A DNA stretch of 64,000 bases from an uncultured Opitutales bacterium (GTDB lineage: Bacteria; Verrucomicrobiota; Verrucomicrobiia; Opitutales; UBA953): assembly GCA_934675585.1 (NCBI GenBank), contig CAKUQY010000001.1:62001-126000 (forward strand). Reading direction: 5' to 3'. This document shows, piece by piece, positions 8,986-18,717 of this stretch. Made by a program: the position numbers and the translations under genes. A model generated the notes under the pieces. That model worked only from the letters and a program-made list of their open reading frames with translations. It did not search any database and had not been told where the DNA came from. The stretch's first letter is position 1. Each line of letters opens with the position of its first letter.

Positions 8986-9021
8986 AAAAAAACGTTCCCG
9001 CAAAAATCGCCTGCGGGAACG
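8986..9021 (-). terminator. Terminator built from an inverted pair of the GGGAACG word
   Basis: Stem CGTTCCCGCA / TGCGGGAACG (8993-9002 and 9012-9021) with a 9-nt loop. On the minus strand it is followed by seven T (plus-strand A7 at 8986-8992). It would terminate the AlbA_2 gene ending at 9055. Confidence 0.75.
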
Positions 9022-9054
9022 CAAAATTGCCATCTCGCGCGCACTTATTAAATA

Positions 9055-10422
9055 TTAATATTTTTTATAGGTCGCACTTTTTGTTGTGCCAATTTTTTGA
9101 ATTTTTTTCTCGAGCACCATTTTTCGCAAAAGATCCCCAGCAGAAGACCGACTTATTTTCAAAACACTCTCAACGCGTTCCCGCGAAATTGTTTCCTCTT
9201 TCAAAAACATCGCAAGCACTTGTTCTTCCCGAAGCTTTGCTATTTTCTTAATCGCGGGAACATTTGCCACCAATTTACTTGCTGGCGAAACCCCATACGC
9301 CAAAAGATTTTCATTGACGGCCCGCGATTCCTTTTCCCGCAAAAAATTCATGTTCGGTAGTGTCAATTTAAACGCGTTGGGCGAAACTTCAATTTTAGGT
9401 TGCGCCACACAACTCAAATAACATTCCCGAATTTTAGCCAAACCCGTACCGTACGCCTCCACCAACTCGAGACGATAAAATACATTCGCCAAATTTTTAT
9501 TCCGCAATTTAGAAACTCCCATCGACAAATCTTCAAACTGAATCCCAGCAACCAAACCGCCGATAGAAACAAACTCAATTCTATCGTCAAAAATACTAAT
9601 AAACGCCGAATCACCAAACTCGTAATCCCGATGTATAATTGTGTTCAACAAAGCTTCCCGAAGCGCTTCTGGCGGATAATCTTTTGTATCCACCCGCCGC
9701 AATTCTGGGAACTCCGACCGCGTCCGATTATATTTTTGCAAAAACGCAAACCCGTCTTCCATTTGCTTAAAAACCGAGCCATTCAATTCTGTCCGATCGT
9801 GAAAAACCCGTTTTTGCGTTCCCTCAAAAACAGCCATTTTAATACCTTGAACGCATTGGTCCGAAAGCAACATTGCCAAATTTGTAAACGTCCCATCGTC
9901 AGAAATCAACTTGAGCGTCCGCTTTTGTGCGTCCTCAAAATTCAAATTTTGAAGATTAAAAACAGTTCCCGCGCTTTCAAAAGTCAAATTCTGATTGAGC
10001 GCCCGCGCCTCTTCAAAATTGTCTCCCGCAGTTTCCTTTATCAATTTCAAAATAAACGTGGGCGACGCGGGAACGCTTGCTGCCCCTTGCCGAACATAAA
10101 CGCCCTCTGGACGCACACCTTTCACTCTTAAATAATACGGCCGCGCCGTTCCCCGTTGCACCACAATTGACACCACTTGCTTTCCCTGAAAACTTTTTAC
10201 CGAAATTTTGGTAAAAATAGAAACATCCGGGTAAATTACATCCCGAATCATCGAGCATGCTCGCAACATAACATCATCCACATCGGCGATTCCAAGCGCG
10301 TTCCCGTCATCGTCAACCCCAATTAAAATCTCTCCGCCTTCAGTATTTGCCATCGCAACTACCGCATACTTAATGTCGTCGCCGTATTCCCGCTTAAACT
10401 CTAAACTTAACGATTCGTTCAT
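9055..10422 (-). CDS. AlbA_2/Schlafen-type DNA-binding protein with RecG-like C-terminal domain
   Basis: A 455-residue protein from the ATG at 10422 (MNESLSLEFKREY); an upstream start at 10479 would add 19 residues without family support. The N-terminus is an AlbA_2 (Schlafen AlbA) domain: LEFKREYGDDIKYAVVAMANTEGG, then EILIGVDDDG. The middle has the ALREALLNTIIHRDYEF word and VEAYGTGLAKIRE. Both are typical of proteins annotated as AlbA_2-containing transcriptional regulators or RecG-like ATP-binding proteins. A winged-helix C-terminus (about 400-455) is likely. No Walker A motif is visible. The role may be regulatory or defence-related; neighbours do not decide. Confidence 0.72.
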   Translation of the reverse strand: MNESLSLEFKREYGDDIKYAVVAMANTEGGEILIGVDDDGNALGIADVDDVMLRACSMIRDVIYPDVSIFTKISVKSFQGKQVVSIVVQRGTARPYYLRVKGVRPEGVYVRQGAASVPASPTFILKLIKETAGDNFEEARALNQNLTFESAGTVFNLQNLNFEDAQKRTLKLISDDGTFTNLAMLLSDQCVQGIKMAVFEGTQKRVFHDRTELNGSVFKQMEDGFAFLQKYNRTRSEFPELRRVDTKDYPPEALREALLNTIIHRDYEFGDSAFISIFDDRIEFVSIGGLVAGIQFEDLSMGVSKLRNKNLANVFYRLELVEAYGTGLAKIRECYLSCVAQPKIEVSPNAFKLTLPNMNFLREKESRAVNENLLAYGVSPASKLVANVPAIKKIAKLREEQVLAMFLKEETISRERVESVLKISRSSAGDLLRKMVLEKKIQKIGTTKSATYKKY

Positions 10423-10597
10423 AAAAACCTTTCTTTTATTTACCAATATTTTACCACAAAATTTACCAGCCAACAACAAAAATCGGCAAAAAGTTTAAAT
10501 CCTGCCCACAAAAACGCGTTCCCGCGAAATTGAACGATGGAACATCTCGCCTCGCCAGCTTTTGACATTTTGAAAATTATAAAATAAAATCGCAAGC

Positions 10598-10893
10598 ATG
10601 ACTGAAAAAATTTACTCTTTTTATGCACTGGTAATTCCTGCCGCTCGCAAATGGCAGAAGCTTTCGCGCGAAAATATTTTCCAAACGCAAACATTTTTTC
10701 CGCTGGCATCGAAAAACACGGAGTCAACCCAAATATGCTCGAGGTAATGCGGGAACGGGTTTTTGAAGTTCGCGCAGATTCCGCAAAACACGCAGATTTT
10801 TTATCCACAAATTTCACGAATTTTTTATTTGGGTTTTGTTTGACGGGAACGCGGATTTCGTGGATTATTTACGGGAACGGCGTTTCTCCCTAA
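10598..10893 (+). pseudogene. Broken arsenate reductase (low-molecular-weight phosphatase type ArsC)
   Basis: The first six codons read MTEKIY. After a one-frame shift around the T-run at about 10616-10622 the text continues [20 protein letters not shown] and [20 protein letters not shown]. These match thioredoxin-coupled ArsC, including its CX5R phosphate loop. Homology stops at about 10757, exactly inside a GCGGGAACGGG word. The sequence then resembles the dispersed intergenic repeat (cgcagatt, ttatccaca, tttcacgaatt). The gene is thus both frameshifted and truncated and should be inactive. A single sequencing error could explain the frameshift but not the truncation. Confidence 0.75.
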
Positions 10894-10926
10894 TTTATCT
10901 GCGGTTTTTCAATTTTCCGTTCCCGC

Positions 10927-12465
10927 CTATTTTTTTGCTTCGACGAAGGCGCGGCGCATAGTTTCGAGTTTTTCGGGCATTTTTTCGGCGAGATTTTCCT
11001 GTTGGTTTTTATCGGTCGAAATTTTGTAGAGCGCGTCGGTTTTAGCGTTTCCAGTTTCAATTCCAGTCTGCCAAGCGACTGCGGGAGCTTTGGGATGCGC
11101 GGGAATAAAAACGTAATCGCCTTCGCGGTAAGCCAAATTTCCCATCGCCTCGATGACAAAATTTTTGCGTCCCGCGGCGGACGATTTCGTTTTGCCCAAA
11201 AACACATCCAAATGATTTTCGGAATCGCTCGTTTCGGGAACGTTCCCGCCGATGAGCGCGGCAAAACTCGCGTACAAATCAAGCACGCTGGACGTTCCCG
11301 CAGCGATTTTTCCTGGCCAGCTCACAATGAACGGCACGCGCGTTCCGCCCTCGAAAAGACTGTATTTTCCGCCACGAAGTCCGCCAGTTGCGCTGTGATT
11401 TTTTTCGCGGGCGAGCTCGACGGCTTGGTCTTTGTAGCCGTCATCAAGCACGGGACCGTTGTCGCTGGTGAAAACGATGATTGTATTTTTGTCGAGTTTT
11501 TCTTTTTTCAAAAAATCGAGCAATTCGCCGACCTGAGCGTCGGCTTCAAGAATGACGTCCCCGCGCGGACCAAGCCCAGATTTTCCCGCAAATTTCGGAT
11601 TGGCAACGCGCGGCACGTGCGGCTGATGCAACGCGTAATACAAGAAAAACGGCTGATTTTTATTTTGGCGAATAAAATTCAGCGCGGCATTTGAAAGCGT
11701 TTCCGCCATTGTTTCGTCAACCCAGCGCGCAGCGTGCCCGCCTTTCATAAAACCAATGCGCGAAACGCCGTTGACAACCGTGTCGGCGTGCCCGTGCGAA
11801 GGACGCATTTTCAGCAATTCGGGATTGTCGCGCCCCGTGGGTTCGCCAGGAAAATTCTTGCGGTAACTGACTTTAATCGGGTCGGCGGGATCGAGATTAA
11901 CGACGTTCCCGTCGGCAAAAAACACGCAGGGAACGCGGTCGTTCGTCGCCGCCATGATGAACGAATTGTCAAAGCCGATTTCGTTGGGGCCAGGCGTGAT
12001 TTTCGCATTCCAATTATTGTTCCCGCAACCTAAACCCAAATGCCATTTTCCAACAGCCGCGGTTTTGTAGCCGCGTTCCCGAAACATCGTCGCGATCGTC
12101 GGTTTTTTCGTCGGAATAATCAGCGGCGAATCACCGGGCAAAATGTCCACGCGGGAACGCCAAGGATAAACGCCCGTCAAAAATCCGTAACGGCTGGGCG
12201 AACTCGTCGCCGAAGCCGCGTAAGCGCGCTGAAAAAGCAGCCCGTTTTTCGCGAGTCGGTCAAAATTGGGCGTGCGTAATTTTGTTGTTTTTGCGTCGTA
12301 AGCCGAAACGTCGCCCGGACCCAAATCGTCCGCCATCACCACGATGACGTTGGGCTTTTCCTGGACGGGAACGGCAAACGCGGGAACGCCCGCAAAAAAT
12401 CCGCCTGCAAAAAGCAGCAACGAAAAAACACGGGCTCGGGAACAAGTTTTTGTCAAAGCTCTCAT
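10927..12465 (-). CDS. Secreted sulfatase, arylsulfatase A family, Ser-type
   Basis: A 512-residue enzyme from the ATG at 12465 (MRALTKTCSRARVF), which gives a clean signal peptide ending near PAFA; an upstream ATG at 12531 adds 22 unhelpful residues. PNVIVVMADDLGPGD holds the metal-binding Asp pair. SSPSRYGFLTG is the sulfatase signature with Ser88 at the formylglycine position. Maturation would therefore need an anaerobic-type radical SAM maturase (anSME), not seen here. PFFLYYALHQPHVPR and FTSDNGPVLDDG are further family words. It probably desulfates host or algal polysaccharides. It is transcribed alone. Confidence 0.9.
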   Translation of the reverse strand: MRALTKTCSRARVFSLLLFAGGFFAGVPAFAVPVQEKPNVIVVMADDLGPGDVSAYDAKTTKLRTPNFDRLAKNGLLFQRAYAASATSSPSRYGFLTGVYPWRSRVDILPGDSPLIIPTKKPTIATMFRERGYKTAAVGKWHLGLGCGNNNWNAKITPGPNEIGFDNSFIMAATNDRVPCVFFADGNVVNLDPADPIKVSYRKNFPGEPTGRDNPELLKMRPSHGHADTVVNGVSRIGFMKGGHAARWVDETMAETLSNAALNFIRQNKNQPFFLYYALHQPHVPRVANPKFAGKSGLGPRGDVILEADAQVGELLDFLKKEKLDKNTIIVFTSDNGPVLDDGYKDQAVELAREKNHSATGGLRGGKYSLFEGGTRVPFIVSWPGKIAAGTSSVLDLYASFAALIGGNVPETSDSENHLDVFLGKTKSSAAGRKNFVIEAMGNLAYREGDYVFIPAHPKAPAVAWQTGIETGNAKTDALYKISTDKNQQENLAEKMPEKLETMRRAFVEAKK

Positions 12466-12530
12466 AACTTGTAAAACGCTTTCAGGGGTGTAACGAAAAC
12501 TAATTGTAAAGCGACAGCTCTTTTTTGTCA

Positions 12531-12573
12531 AAAAACGCGTTCCCGCGAGAATGTTTCACGGGAACGCGTTTTT
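12531..12573. terminator. Bidirectional terminator made of a 15-bp inverted GGGAACG pair
   Basis: AAAAACGCGTTCCCG (12531-12545) pairs perfectly with CGGGAACGCGTTTTT (12559-12573) around a 13-nt loop. It lies 17 bp past the aminotransferase stop (minus strand), with T-runs on both strands. Confidence 0.8.
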
Positions 12574-12589
12574 GATTAATTTTTTAAGT

Positions 12590-13669
12590 TTATTTAATGC
12601 CACAGATGTCGAGCACGCTTTCGGTGATTGCACGGCAATCGTCGAGCGTCAATTCGCCCATGTGCGCGATACGGAAAGTTTTGTCTTTCAAATCGCCGTA
12701 GCCGTTCCCGAGCAGCATGCCGCGTTCGATGAGCGCTTTGTTGAGGTCGCCGACATTGATGCCGCGCGTGTTGCTAACGACCGTGAGCGTTTTCGACAAA
12801 TATTTTTCATTTGGGAAAATCGCAAAATATTCGCGAGCCCAAGCGCGCACATATTCTGCCATTTTTTCATGGCGTTCAAAACGGTGCTCAACACCCTCTT
12901 GCATAATGTGCTGCAACTGTTTGTCCATCGCGAACATAATCGAAACGCAAGGCGTGTTCGTGTATTGATAATCTTTTTTCTGAATCACGTCATAAATATC
13001 GCGCAAATCAAAATAACAGCCGCGGTTTTTCACCGTTCCCGTGCGTTCGTAAGCTTTTTGCGAAATCGCGCAAATCGCCATGCCGGGCGGGAGCGCGAGT
13101 GCTTTTTGCGTCGAAGTCACGAGGCAGTCAATACCCAATTTGTCCGTTTCGATTTTCGCGCCTGCCGCTGAAGAAACCGCATCGACGCACCAAACGACTT
13201 CTGGATATTTCGACTTCAAAACTTCCGAAATTTCCTCAACCGGATTTTGAATTCCCGTCGAAGTTTCGTTGTGCGTCACGCAAATCGTATCGTATTTTCC
13301 TGTCGCGAGCGCGGCATCGACCATTTCGGGTGTCGTGGGTTGGCCCAATTCAGATTCAAACAAATCTGCGGGAACGCCGTTTCCTTGCGCGATTTTGTAC
13401 CATTTTTTACCGAACGCGCCGACCGAGAAAATCGCCGCGCGCTTAGCGGTTGTCGAGCGCACCGCGCCTTCCATAAAACCCGTTCCCGAAGAAGTCGAAA
13501 GCAAAATTTCATTGTTTGTAAGCAACACTTTGCGCAAATTGTTGCTGATGCGGCGTTGTAATTCTGATGCCGCTTTATTGCGGTGGCTCACCATTGGATG
13601 CGACATCGCTTCGAGAATTTCTGGCAAAACTTCTGTCGGACCCGGAATAAATAATTTTGGACTACTCAT
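12590..13669 (-). CDS. Class V aminotransferase (serine/alanine-glyoxylate aminotransferase family)
   Basis: A 359-residue PLP enzyme of fold type I. FIPGPTEVLPEI at the N-terminus, THNETSTGIQNP, CVDAVSSAAGA and STQKALALPPG (PLP lysine at Lys189) are characteristic of the serine-pyruvate/alanine-glyoxylate/2-aminoethylphosphonate group. No phosphonate genes are nearby, so a role in serine-glycine or glyoxylate metabolism, or as an alternative SerC, is more likely. Specificity cannot be read from the sequence. It is a single gene with its own terminator. Confidence 0.82.
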   Translation of the reverse strand: MSSPKLFIPGPTEVLPEILEAMSHPMVSHRNKAASELQRRISNNLRKVLLTNNEILLSTSSGTGFMEGAVRSTTAKRAAIFSVGAFGKKWYKIAQGNGVPADLFESELGQPTTPEMVDAALATGKYDTICVTHNETSTGIQNPVEEISEVLKSKYPEVVWCVDAVSSAAGAKIETDKLGIDCLVTSTQKALALPPGMAICAISQKAYERTGTVKNRGCYFDLRDIYDVIQKKDYQYTNTPCVSIMFAMDKQLQHIMQEGVEHRFERHEKMAEYVRAWAREYFAIFPNEKYLSKTLTVVSNTRGINVGDLNKALIERGMLLGNGYGDLKDKTFRIAHMGELTLDDCRAITESVLDICGIK

Positions 13670-13770
13670 AATGCTTTAATTTTACCCGCGGGAACACGGG
13701 AACGCAAATCGATAAACGGGACTTTTTCGACATTGAGAAAAACACGGCGGGCAATTATAATAGTTGACGT

Positions 13771-14232
13771 ATGCTGCACATTGTTTTATTCAACCCTGAA
13801 ATCCCGCAAAACACTGGAAATGTGGGACGCATGTGCGCAATCACAGAATGTCGCCTTCACCTCATCCATCCGCTGGGATTTACAATCACAGACGCGCACC
13901 TGAAACGTTCGGGAATGGATTACTGGAAATCGCTGGACATTGTCCACCACGAAAACTGGGCGGCGTTCGAACATTTTGCCGAAGGTCCAAAACGCCTTTG
14001 GCTGCTCACGACCAAAGCCGAGAAAAGTCTTTGGGACGCGGCTTTTGAAGACGAAGACGGGCTCGTTTTCGGCAACGAAGGTCACGGCGCGCCGCAATGG
14101 CTGCACGATCTCGTCGGTCGGGAACGCGAAATCAAAATTCCACAATTTAACCAGCAACTCCGTTCGCTTAATCTCGCAACCAGCGCCGGCATTGCAACTT
14201 ACGAAGCGTTGCGACAAATCAAACATAAATAA
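13771..14232 (+). CDS. trmL: tRNA (cytidine(34)-2'-O)-methyltransferase TrmL
   Basis: A 153-residue SPOUT methylase, the usual TrmL length. LFNPEIPQNTGNVGRMCAITECRLHLIHPLGF is nearly the family consensus at the N-terminus (residues 5-36, split here only by eye). GNEGHGAPQWL and IPQFNQQLRSLNLATSAGI form the knotted SAM site. It methylates the wobble nucleotide of leucine tRNAs. It starts a plus-strand run; the next gene begins 6 bp after its stop, so the two are probably cotranscribed. Confidence 0.92.
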   Translation: MLHIVLFNPEIPQNTGNVGRMCAITECRLHLIHPLGFTITDAHLKRSGMDYWKSLDIVHHENWAAFEHFAEGPKRLWLLTTKAEKSLWDAAFEDEDGLVFGNEGHGAPQWLHDLVGREREIKIPQFNQQLRSLNLATSAGIATYEALRQIKHK

Positions 14233-14238
14233 AAAATC

Positions 14239-14748
14239 ATGAAAACCCTTATCAAAATTTTAACCGTCGCGGGAACGCTTTTTCTGGCACTCGCGGGAAC
14301 GGCTTTCGCGGCAAACGAAAAAAGCGATTTGAGCCCGTTCGTTCAAGAAATCAAAAAAGCCAACTACATTATGAACAAAAAAGTGAAGTTGGACGCCGAT
14401 TATTTTCTCGTGCTCTGCTCGGCTTCGTGGTGCGGACCTTGCCGCGCTGAAATGCCAGAAATCTCGCGCGTTTACCGCGAAGAAATCAAAGAAAATCCAG
14501 ATGTCGAGCTGGTGCTGATTTCGTTTGACCAAACGGAAAAAGCAATGAAAACTTGGGGAAAACAAGAAAAAGTCAAGTTCCCGGTAACGATGCGCGGCCG
14601 CAAAGAAAATACAATCTTCGGCACGGAAACGGCGTTCCCGAGCGGCATTCCGCATCTCTTCATTTTCAAGGCAGACGGCACGCTCATCACAAAAGGTCAT
14701 CCAGGAACGATCTTTAAAGACTACAAAAAATACACTGCAGAAAAATAA
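14239..14748 (+). CDS. Secreted thioredoxin-like protein (TlpA/ResA-like)
   Basis: A 169-residue protein. The signal peptide MKTLIKILTVAGTLFLALAG is followed by a thioredoxin fold with the active site SASWCGPCRAEMPE (Cys65, Cys68), LVLISFDQTEKAM and the cis-Pro region SGIPHLFIFKADG. It should act as a periplasmic thiol-disulfide reductase. Two GCGGGAACG copies sit inside the signal peptide, reading AGT both times. It is 6 bp after trmL and 14 bp before the next secreted protein. Confidence 0.82.
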   Translation: MKTLIKILTVAGTLFLALAGTAFAANEKSDLSPFVQEIKKANYIMNKKVKLDADYFLVLCSASWCGPCRAEMPEISRVYREEIKENPDVELVLISFDQTEKAMKTWGKQEKVKFPVTMRGRKENTIFGTETAFPSGIPHLFIFKADGTLITKGHPGTIFKDYKKYTAEK

Positions 14749-14762
14749 AAGGAGCCATCACC

Positions 14763-15884
14763 ATGGAAATCAAAAAAACATTAACGACGCTCGCGCTCGC
14801 GGGAACGGCTTTTGCGGGAACGCTTTTTGCAGAACCTTACAGCGACCAAAGTTCTGTAGGTTTTCCGAAAGACACAAATGTCATCATTCACCTTGACAAT
14901 GACGCAATTCAAAATTCGCAATTGGGCAAATATTGCGCGCTCAACGCCGACAAATTTCAAGGTTTCGGTCAAGATCAGCAATACACTCCCGAGGACAAAG
15001 CATTTTTCGATGCCGAGAGCAAAAAAATTACATCGATGACGGTTGGCGTTGCGCTCGAAAACGACGATGACGAAATCGATTGCGAAGCCGCTGTTGGCTA
15101 CATTCGCGGGAACGGCTTTAATTGGGACGAATATTTTGAACGCGTCAAAAAATACACAAAAGCGCAGCAACTTGGTCAAGAAGTTCTCATTCAAAAACAA
15201 ACGCTCGCGGACAAAAATTGCCAAACAATTGTCATCAAACAAAATGACAAGCAACAAATTAAGATTTACTTCGTTACTTTAAGCGCCAAAACAACGGTTT
15301 TGGTAATCGCCGAAGATGACGAAGATGCAACAAAAGCTTTGAAAAAATTGTTGAAAAATCGCGAACGGAAAATCGGTCCAAAAATCGCTGTCAAAATCAA
15401 AAACGACCCAATACTTTTTGTTTACGGGAACGGCGAAAATATCAAAAATAACGGGAGCGACTTGAAACAATTTTTGTTTACAATGGACGAGCAAAATAAC
15501 ACGCTCAATTTCAAAGTCGATGTAAAATTGGCAGACACCGCACAAACCCAACAATTCGCTCAAGAAGCGACCCAAAATCTTCAAGGCGCGGCGATGTTAC
15601 TAACGATGATGGGCGGGAACGAACAATTGAGCAACGCCGAAAAACAGGGACTCAATCTGCTCGCAAAATCGGTCGCGGGAACGGCGATCAAAAATTCCGA
15701 AAACGTCATTTCTGGAACCGCCTCGGTGAGCGTTCCCGAATTGACAAAATTTTTGGACGCTGCTGCGGGCGAAAAATTGTGGGAAAAATATTTGAACCAA
15801 GCCCAACCGCTCGACGACAGCGAAAACGTTTTCATCGATGCCGATGACGACATGGACGATGAAATTATCGACATCGACGACTAA
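14763..15884 (+). CDS. Secreted protein of unknown function with acidic tail
   Basis: A 373-residue protein preceded by an AGGAG ribosome-binding site. It has a signal peptide (MEIKKTLTTLALAGTAFAGT, cleaved near LFAEP). The body alternates polar beta-like and helical segments. The C-terminus is strongly acidic (DADDDMDDEIIDIDD). I recognise no domain. FPKDTNVIIHLDNDAI followed by a helix-rich region loosely recalls verrucomicrobial secreted proteins annotated only as hypothetical. It sits between the thioredoxin-like gene and obgE (9-bp gap) on the same strand. Confidence 0.6.
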   Translation: MEIKKTLTTLALAGTAFAGTLFAEPYSDQSSVGFPKDTNVIIHLDNDAIQNSQLGKYCALNADKFQGFGQDQQYTPEDKAFFDAESKKITSMTVGVALENDDDEIDCEAAVGYIRGNGFNWDEYFERVKKYTKAQQLGQEVLIQKQTLADKNCQTIVIKQNDKQQIKIYFVTLSAKTTVLVIAEDDEDATKALKKLLKNRERKIGPKIAVKIKNDPILFVYGNGENIKNNGSDLKQFLFTMDEQNNTLNFKVDVKLADTAQTQQFAQEATQNLQGAAMLLTMMGGNEQLSNAEKQGLNLLAKSVAGTAIKNSENVISGTASVSVPELTKFLDAAAGEKLWEKYLNQAQPLDDSENVFIDADDDMDDEIIDIDD

Positions 15885-16889
<1,005 letters not shown>

Positions 16890-17007
16890 AGTGGAGAGTA
16901 TAGGGTGGAGAGAAAAAATTAGCGGGTTAAACCGAAAAAATCTCTGTGAAATTTGTGTAAAGAAACGACTTTTCATTCCACGTTCCCGCCGAGCTCCCGC
17001 CACTTCT

Positions 17008-17055
17008 CCTATTTCTTCCTATTAAACCTACGGTGCTTTAATTCCCGTTCCCGCG
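17008..17055 (+). repeat. Intergenic repeat, left copy of an inverted pair
   Basis: 48 bp beginning CCTATTTCTTCCTATT and ending CGTTCCCGCG. Its reverse complement recurs at 17705-17752 with 6 mismatches by eye (25 of 27 identical in the first part). The pair encloses the zinc-ribbon and ferredoxin genes. Confidence 0.7.
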
Positions 17056-17077
17056 CTCCCGCGTTCCCGCAATCCAA

Positions 17078-17311
17078 ATGTACCAAATCGACATTGAACT
17101 TTTTTTTGCGATCATCGTTTTTATTGTGATGGTAGCGTTTGCGATTTTGGTTGTTTTGTATCAACGGCGGGAAAGCGTTTTGCGGGATCGCCGACGCATT
17201 GTTACCGTTTTTTGTTGCGTCAAATGTGGCAAAATCTACACGCGCAAACACGAACGCGAATACGCGCTTTGCCCGCATTGCGGCTTTAAAAACTCACGAC
17301 TAAAATTCTAA
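17078..17311 (+). CDS. Small membrane protein with a C-terminal zinc ribbon
   Basis: A 77-residue protein. One N-terminal membrane helix (about 7-29, LFFAIIVFIVMVAFAILVVL) is followed by a basic cytoplasmic part ending in a four-cysteine zinc ribbon (CVKCGK ... CPHCGF). Function unknown. It lies between two inverted copies of an intergenic repeat, 92 bp before the ferredoxin gene. Confidence 0.65.
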   Translation: MYQIDIELFFAIIVFIVMVAFAILVVLYQRRESVLRDRRRIVTVFCCVKCGKIYTRKHEREYALCPHCGFKNSRLKF

Positions 17312-17403
17312 TCAATTTTAGCGCGTCAAAAAAATAACTTTGACCCGCGCGCCAAAAAATAACACAATATTTATTAGACATTAACCACTAACCTTATAAA
17401 ATT

Positions 17404-17637
17404 ATGGCAAATCCAGATGATAAGAACGAAGGCAATGTGCCTGGCAAATTCTACGTTGATTCAGCTTGCATCGATTGTGATGTATGTCGCGCAGCAGCTC
17501 CCGATTTCTTCGGCCGCAATGACGATCTCGGCGTTTCAATCGTAATCAAACAACCAAGCAACGACGAAGAAGTTGCACTTTGCGATGAAGCAAAGGGCTC
17601 ATGCCCAGTTGACGCTATCGGCGACGACGGCGAATAA
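17404..17637 (+). CDS. Ferredoxin with one [4Fe-4S] cluster
   Basis: A 77-residue acidic protein. Cys22, Cys25 and Cys28 (CIDCDVC) plus Cys67 (CPVDAI) form a single cubane site. Cys60 is extra and could make a disulfide, as in Bacillus-type ferredoxins. It is a soluble one-electron carrier; its partner enzyme is not adjacent. The gene carries no copy of the GGGAACG word, as is also true of other compact conserved genes here (dnaN, nusA, rpsR). A strong terminator follows. Confidence 0.88.
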   Translation: MANPDDKNEGNVPGKFYVDSACIDCDVCRAAAPDFFGRNDDLGVSIVIKQPSNDEEVALCDEAKGSCPVDAIGDDGE

Positions 17638-17657
17638 TTCGTTCACAACAAAAAAAC

Positions 17658-17698
17658 AAAATCTCGCGCGGGAACGCTTTCCCGTGCGAGATTTTTTT
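17658..17698 (+). terminator. Terminator of the ferredoxin gene
   Basis: AAATCTCGCGCGGGAA pairs with TTCCCGTGCGAGATTT around a short loop and is followed by a long T-run. One arm contains the GCGGGAACGC word. Confidence 0.85.
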
Positions 17699-17704
17699 TA
17701 TTCC

Positions 17705-17752
17705 CGCGGGAACGGGGATTGAAAAACCGTAGGATGAATAGGAAGAAATAGG
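17705..17752 (-). repeat. Intergenic repeat, right copy of an inverted pair
   Basis: Reverse-complement copy of 17008-17055. The similarity extends through the CCCGTTCCCGCG end, so the word is part of the repeat. Confidence 0.7.
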
Positions 17753-17856
17753 ATTTTGCGGGAACGAGAAATCGAAATTTTTAACCACAAATTGCGCGTA
17801 TTTTAACGCAAATTACGCAAACAATTGATACCTCGCGGGAACGCGGTTTTACTTTT

Positions 17857-18333
17857 TCAGACACTTTTTTCCAACGGTGGTGGCGGCGGGAGCGTGGGAA
17901 CACCGAGTTTTTCGCGTGCCTTGTTGATAAATTCGTGACGTTCGCGCTGGGACATTTTTACAAATGCTTCGCGTTCTTTTTGAGCGGTTTCAGCATCAAG
18001 TGTTGCGTAATAACGATCTAAAATTTCGCATTGTTCTTTTTGAAAGCGGGAACGCATTTTTTTCATCATTCGATTTTTTTCAGCGCGATTTTTAGCGTGC
18101 TCGCAGCGTTGCATTTCTTGTGCCATTTGTTGGCGTTGTGCTTGTGGAATTTTTCGAATGCGTTCGATGGCGATAATGAATTTGTCTAATTCATCATCGG
18201 ACATTTGAAAAATCATTGCCATACCTTGCATATTTGGTGCTTCTGGCGGTGGCAAATCATTTTTTTCTTGGGCGAAAACAGCAAGTGTCATCGTCGCAAA
18301 AATGGCGGGAACGATAAATAATTTTTTAATCAT
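17857..18333 (-). CDS. Periplasmic helical protein, CpxP/Spy-like in character
   Basis: A 158-residue protein from the ATG at 18333 (MIKKLFIVPAIFATMTLAVFAQ, signal peptide). The mature part is almost all charged amphipathic helix rich in Met, Gln, Arg and Glu (MQRCEHAKNRAEKNRMMKKM), with a proline-rich tail (LPPPPPLEKS). This resembles metal- or envelope-stress sensing proteins that follow ECF sigma factors, but I cannot assign a named family. Its start overlaps the anti-sigma-like gene by 8 bp, making it the third gene of a sigma/anti-sigma operon. Confidence 0.65.
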   Translation of the reverse strand: MIKKLFIVPAIFATMTLAVFAQEKNDLPPPEAPNMQGMAMIFQMSDDELDKFIIAIERIRKIPQAQRQQMAQEMQRCEHAKNRAEKNRMMKKMRSRFQKEQCEILDRYYATLDAETAQKEREAFVKMSQRERHEFINKAREKLGVPTLPPPPPLEKSV

Positions 18334-18715
18334 TGTAGGCAAAAATTTCAAGGGTTTTAGAATCAATATTTTCAATCAAATCAGAAAATTCGGCTAATGT
18401 TTCAAAATCTTCAGCACAATCTTGGGCGATTACTTGATCAATTTGTTGATCGAGATTTTGTGAAAGATTCAAGTAAATTAGCGTTCCCGCGACGAATGCT
18501 GCAGCGAGCGAGCTGGCTGTAAAAACTAATTTTTTCCAATAATTTTTTTGCGGGAACGGGCAAACATTTATTGGCGTTCCCGTGGCGATGGGTTGATCGG
18601 CTAAAAATGCGTCAATTGCGCGTTCTGCGGCGATAGCGGCGCAAACGCGATTGGTAAAATCTGCCGATGGTTCGATTGGATTTTCGGCTAAAAATTTGTC
18701 AATTGTTGCATTCAT
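18326..18715 (-). CDS. Probable anti-sigma factor (single-pass membrane protein)
   Basis: A 129-residue protein with a soluble N-terminal helical region (about 1-60), one membrane segment (LVFTASSLAAAFVAGTLIYL) and a short acidic periplasmic tail. It lies 2 bp after the ECF sigma gene and overlaps the next gene. By position and topology it should hold the sigma factor at the membrane. The zinc-binding HX3CX2C motif of ZAS anti-sigmas is absent, so the call rests on context. Confidence 0.65.
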   Translation of the reverse strand: MNATIDKFLAENPIEPSADFTNRVCAAIAAERAIDAFLADQPIATGTPINVCPFPQKNYWKKLVFTASSLAAAFVAGTLIYLNLSQNLDQQIDQVIAQDCAEDFETLAEFSDLIENIDSKTLEIFAYND

Positions 18716-18717
18716 AA

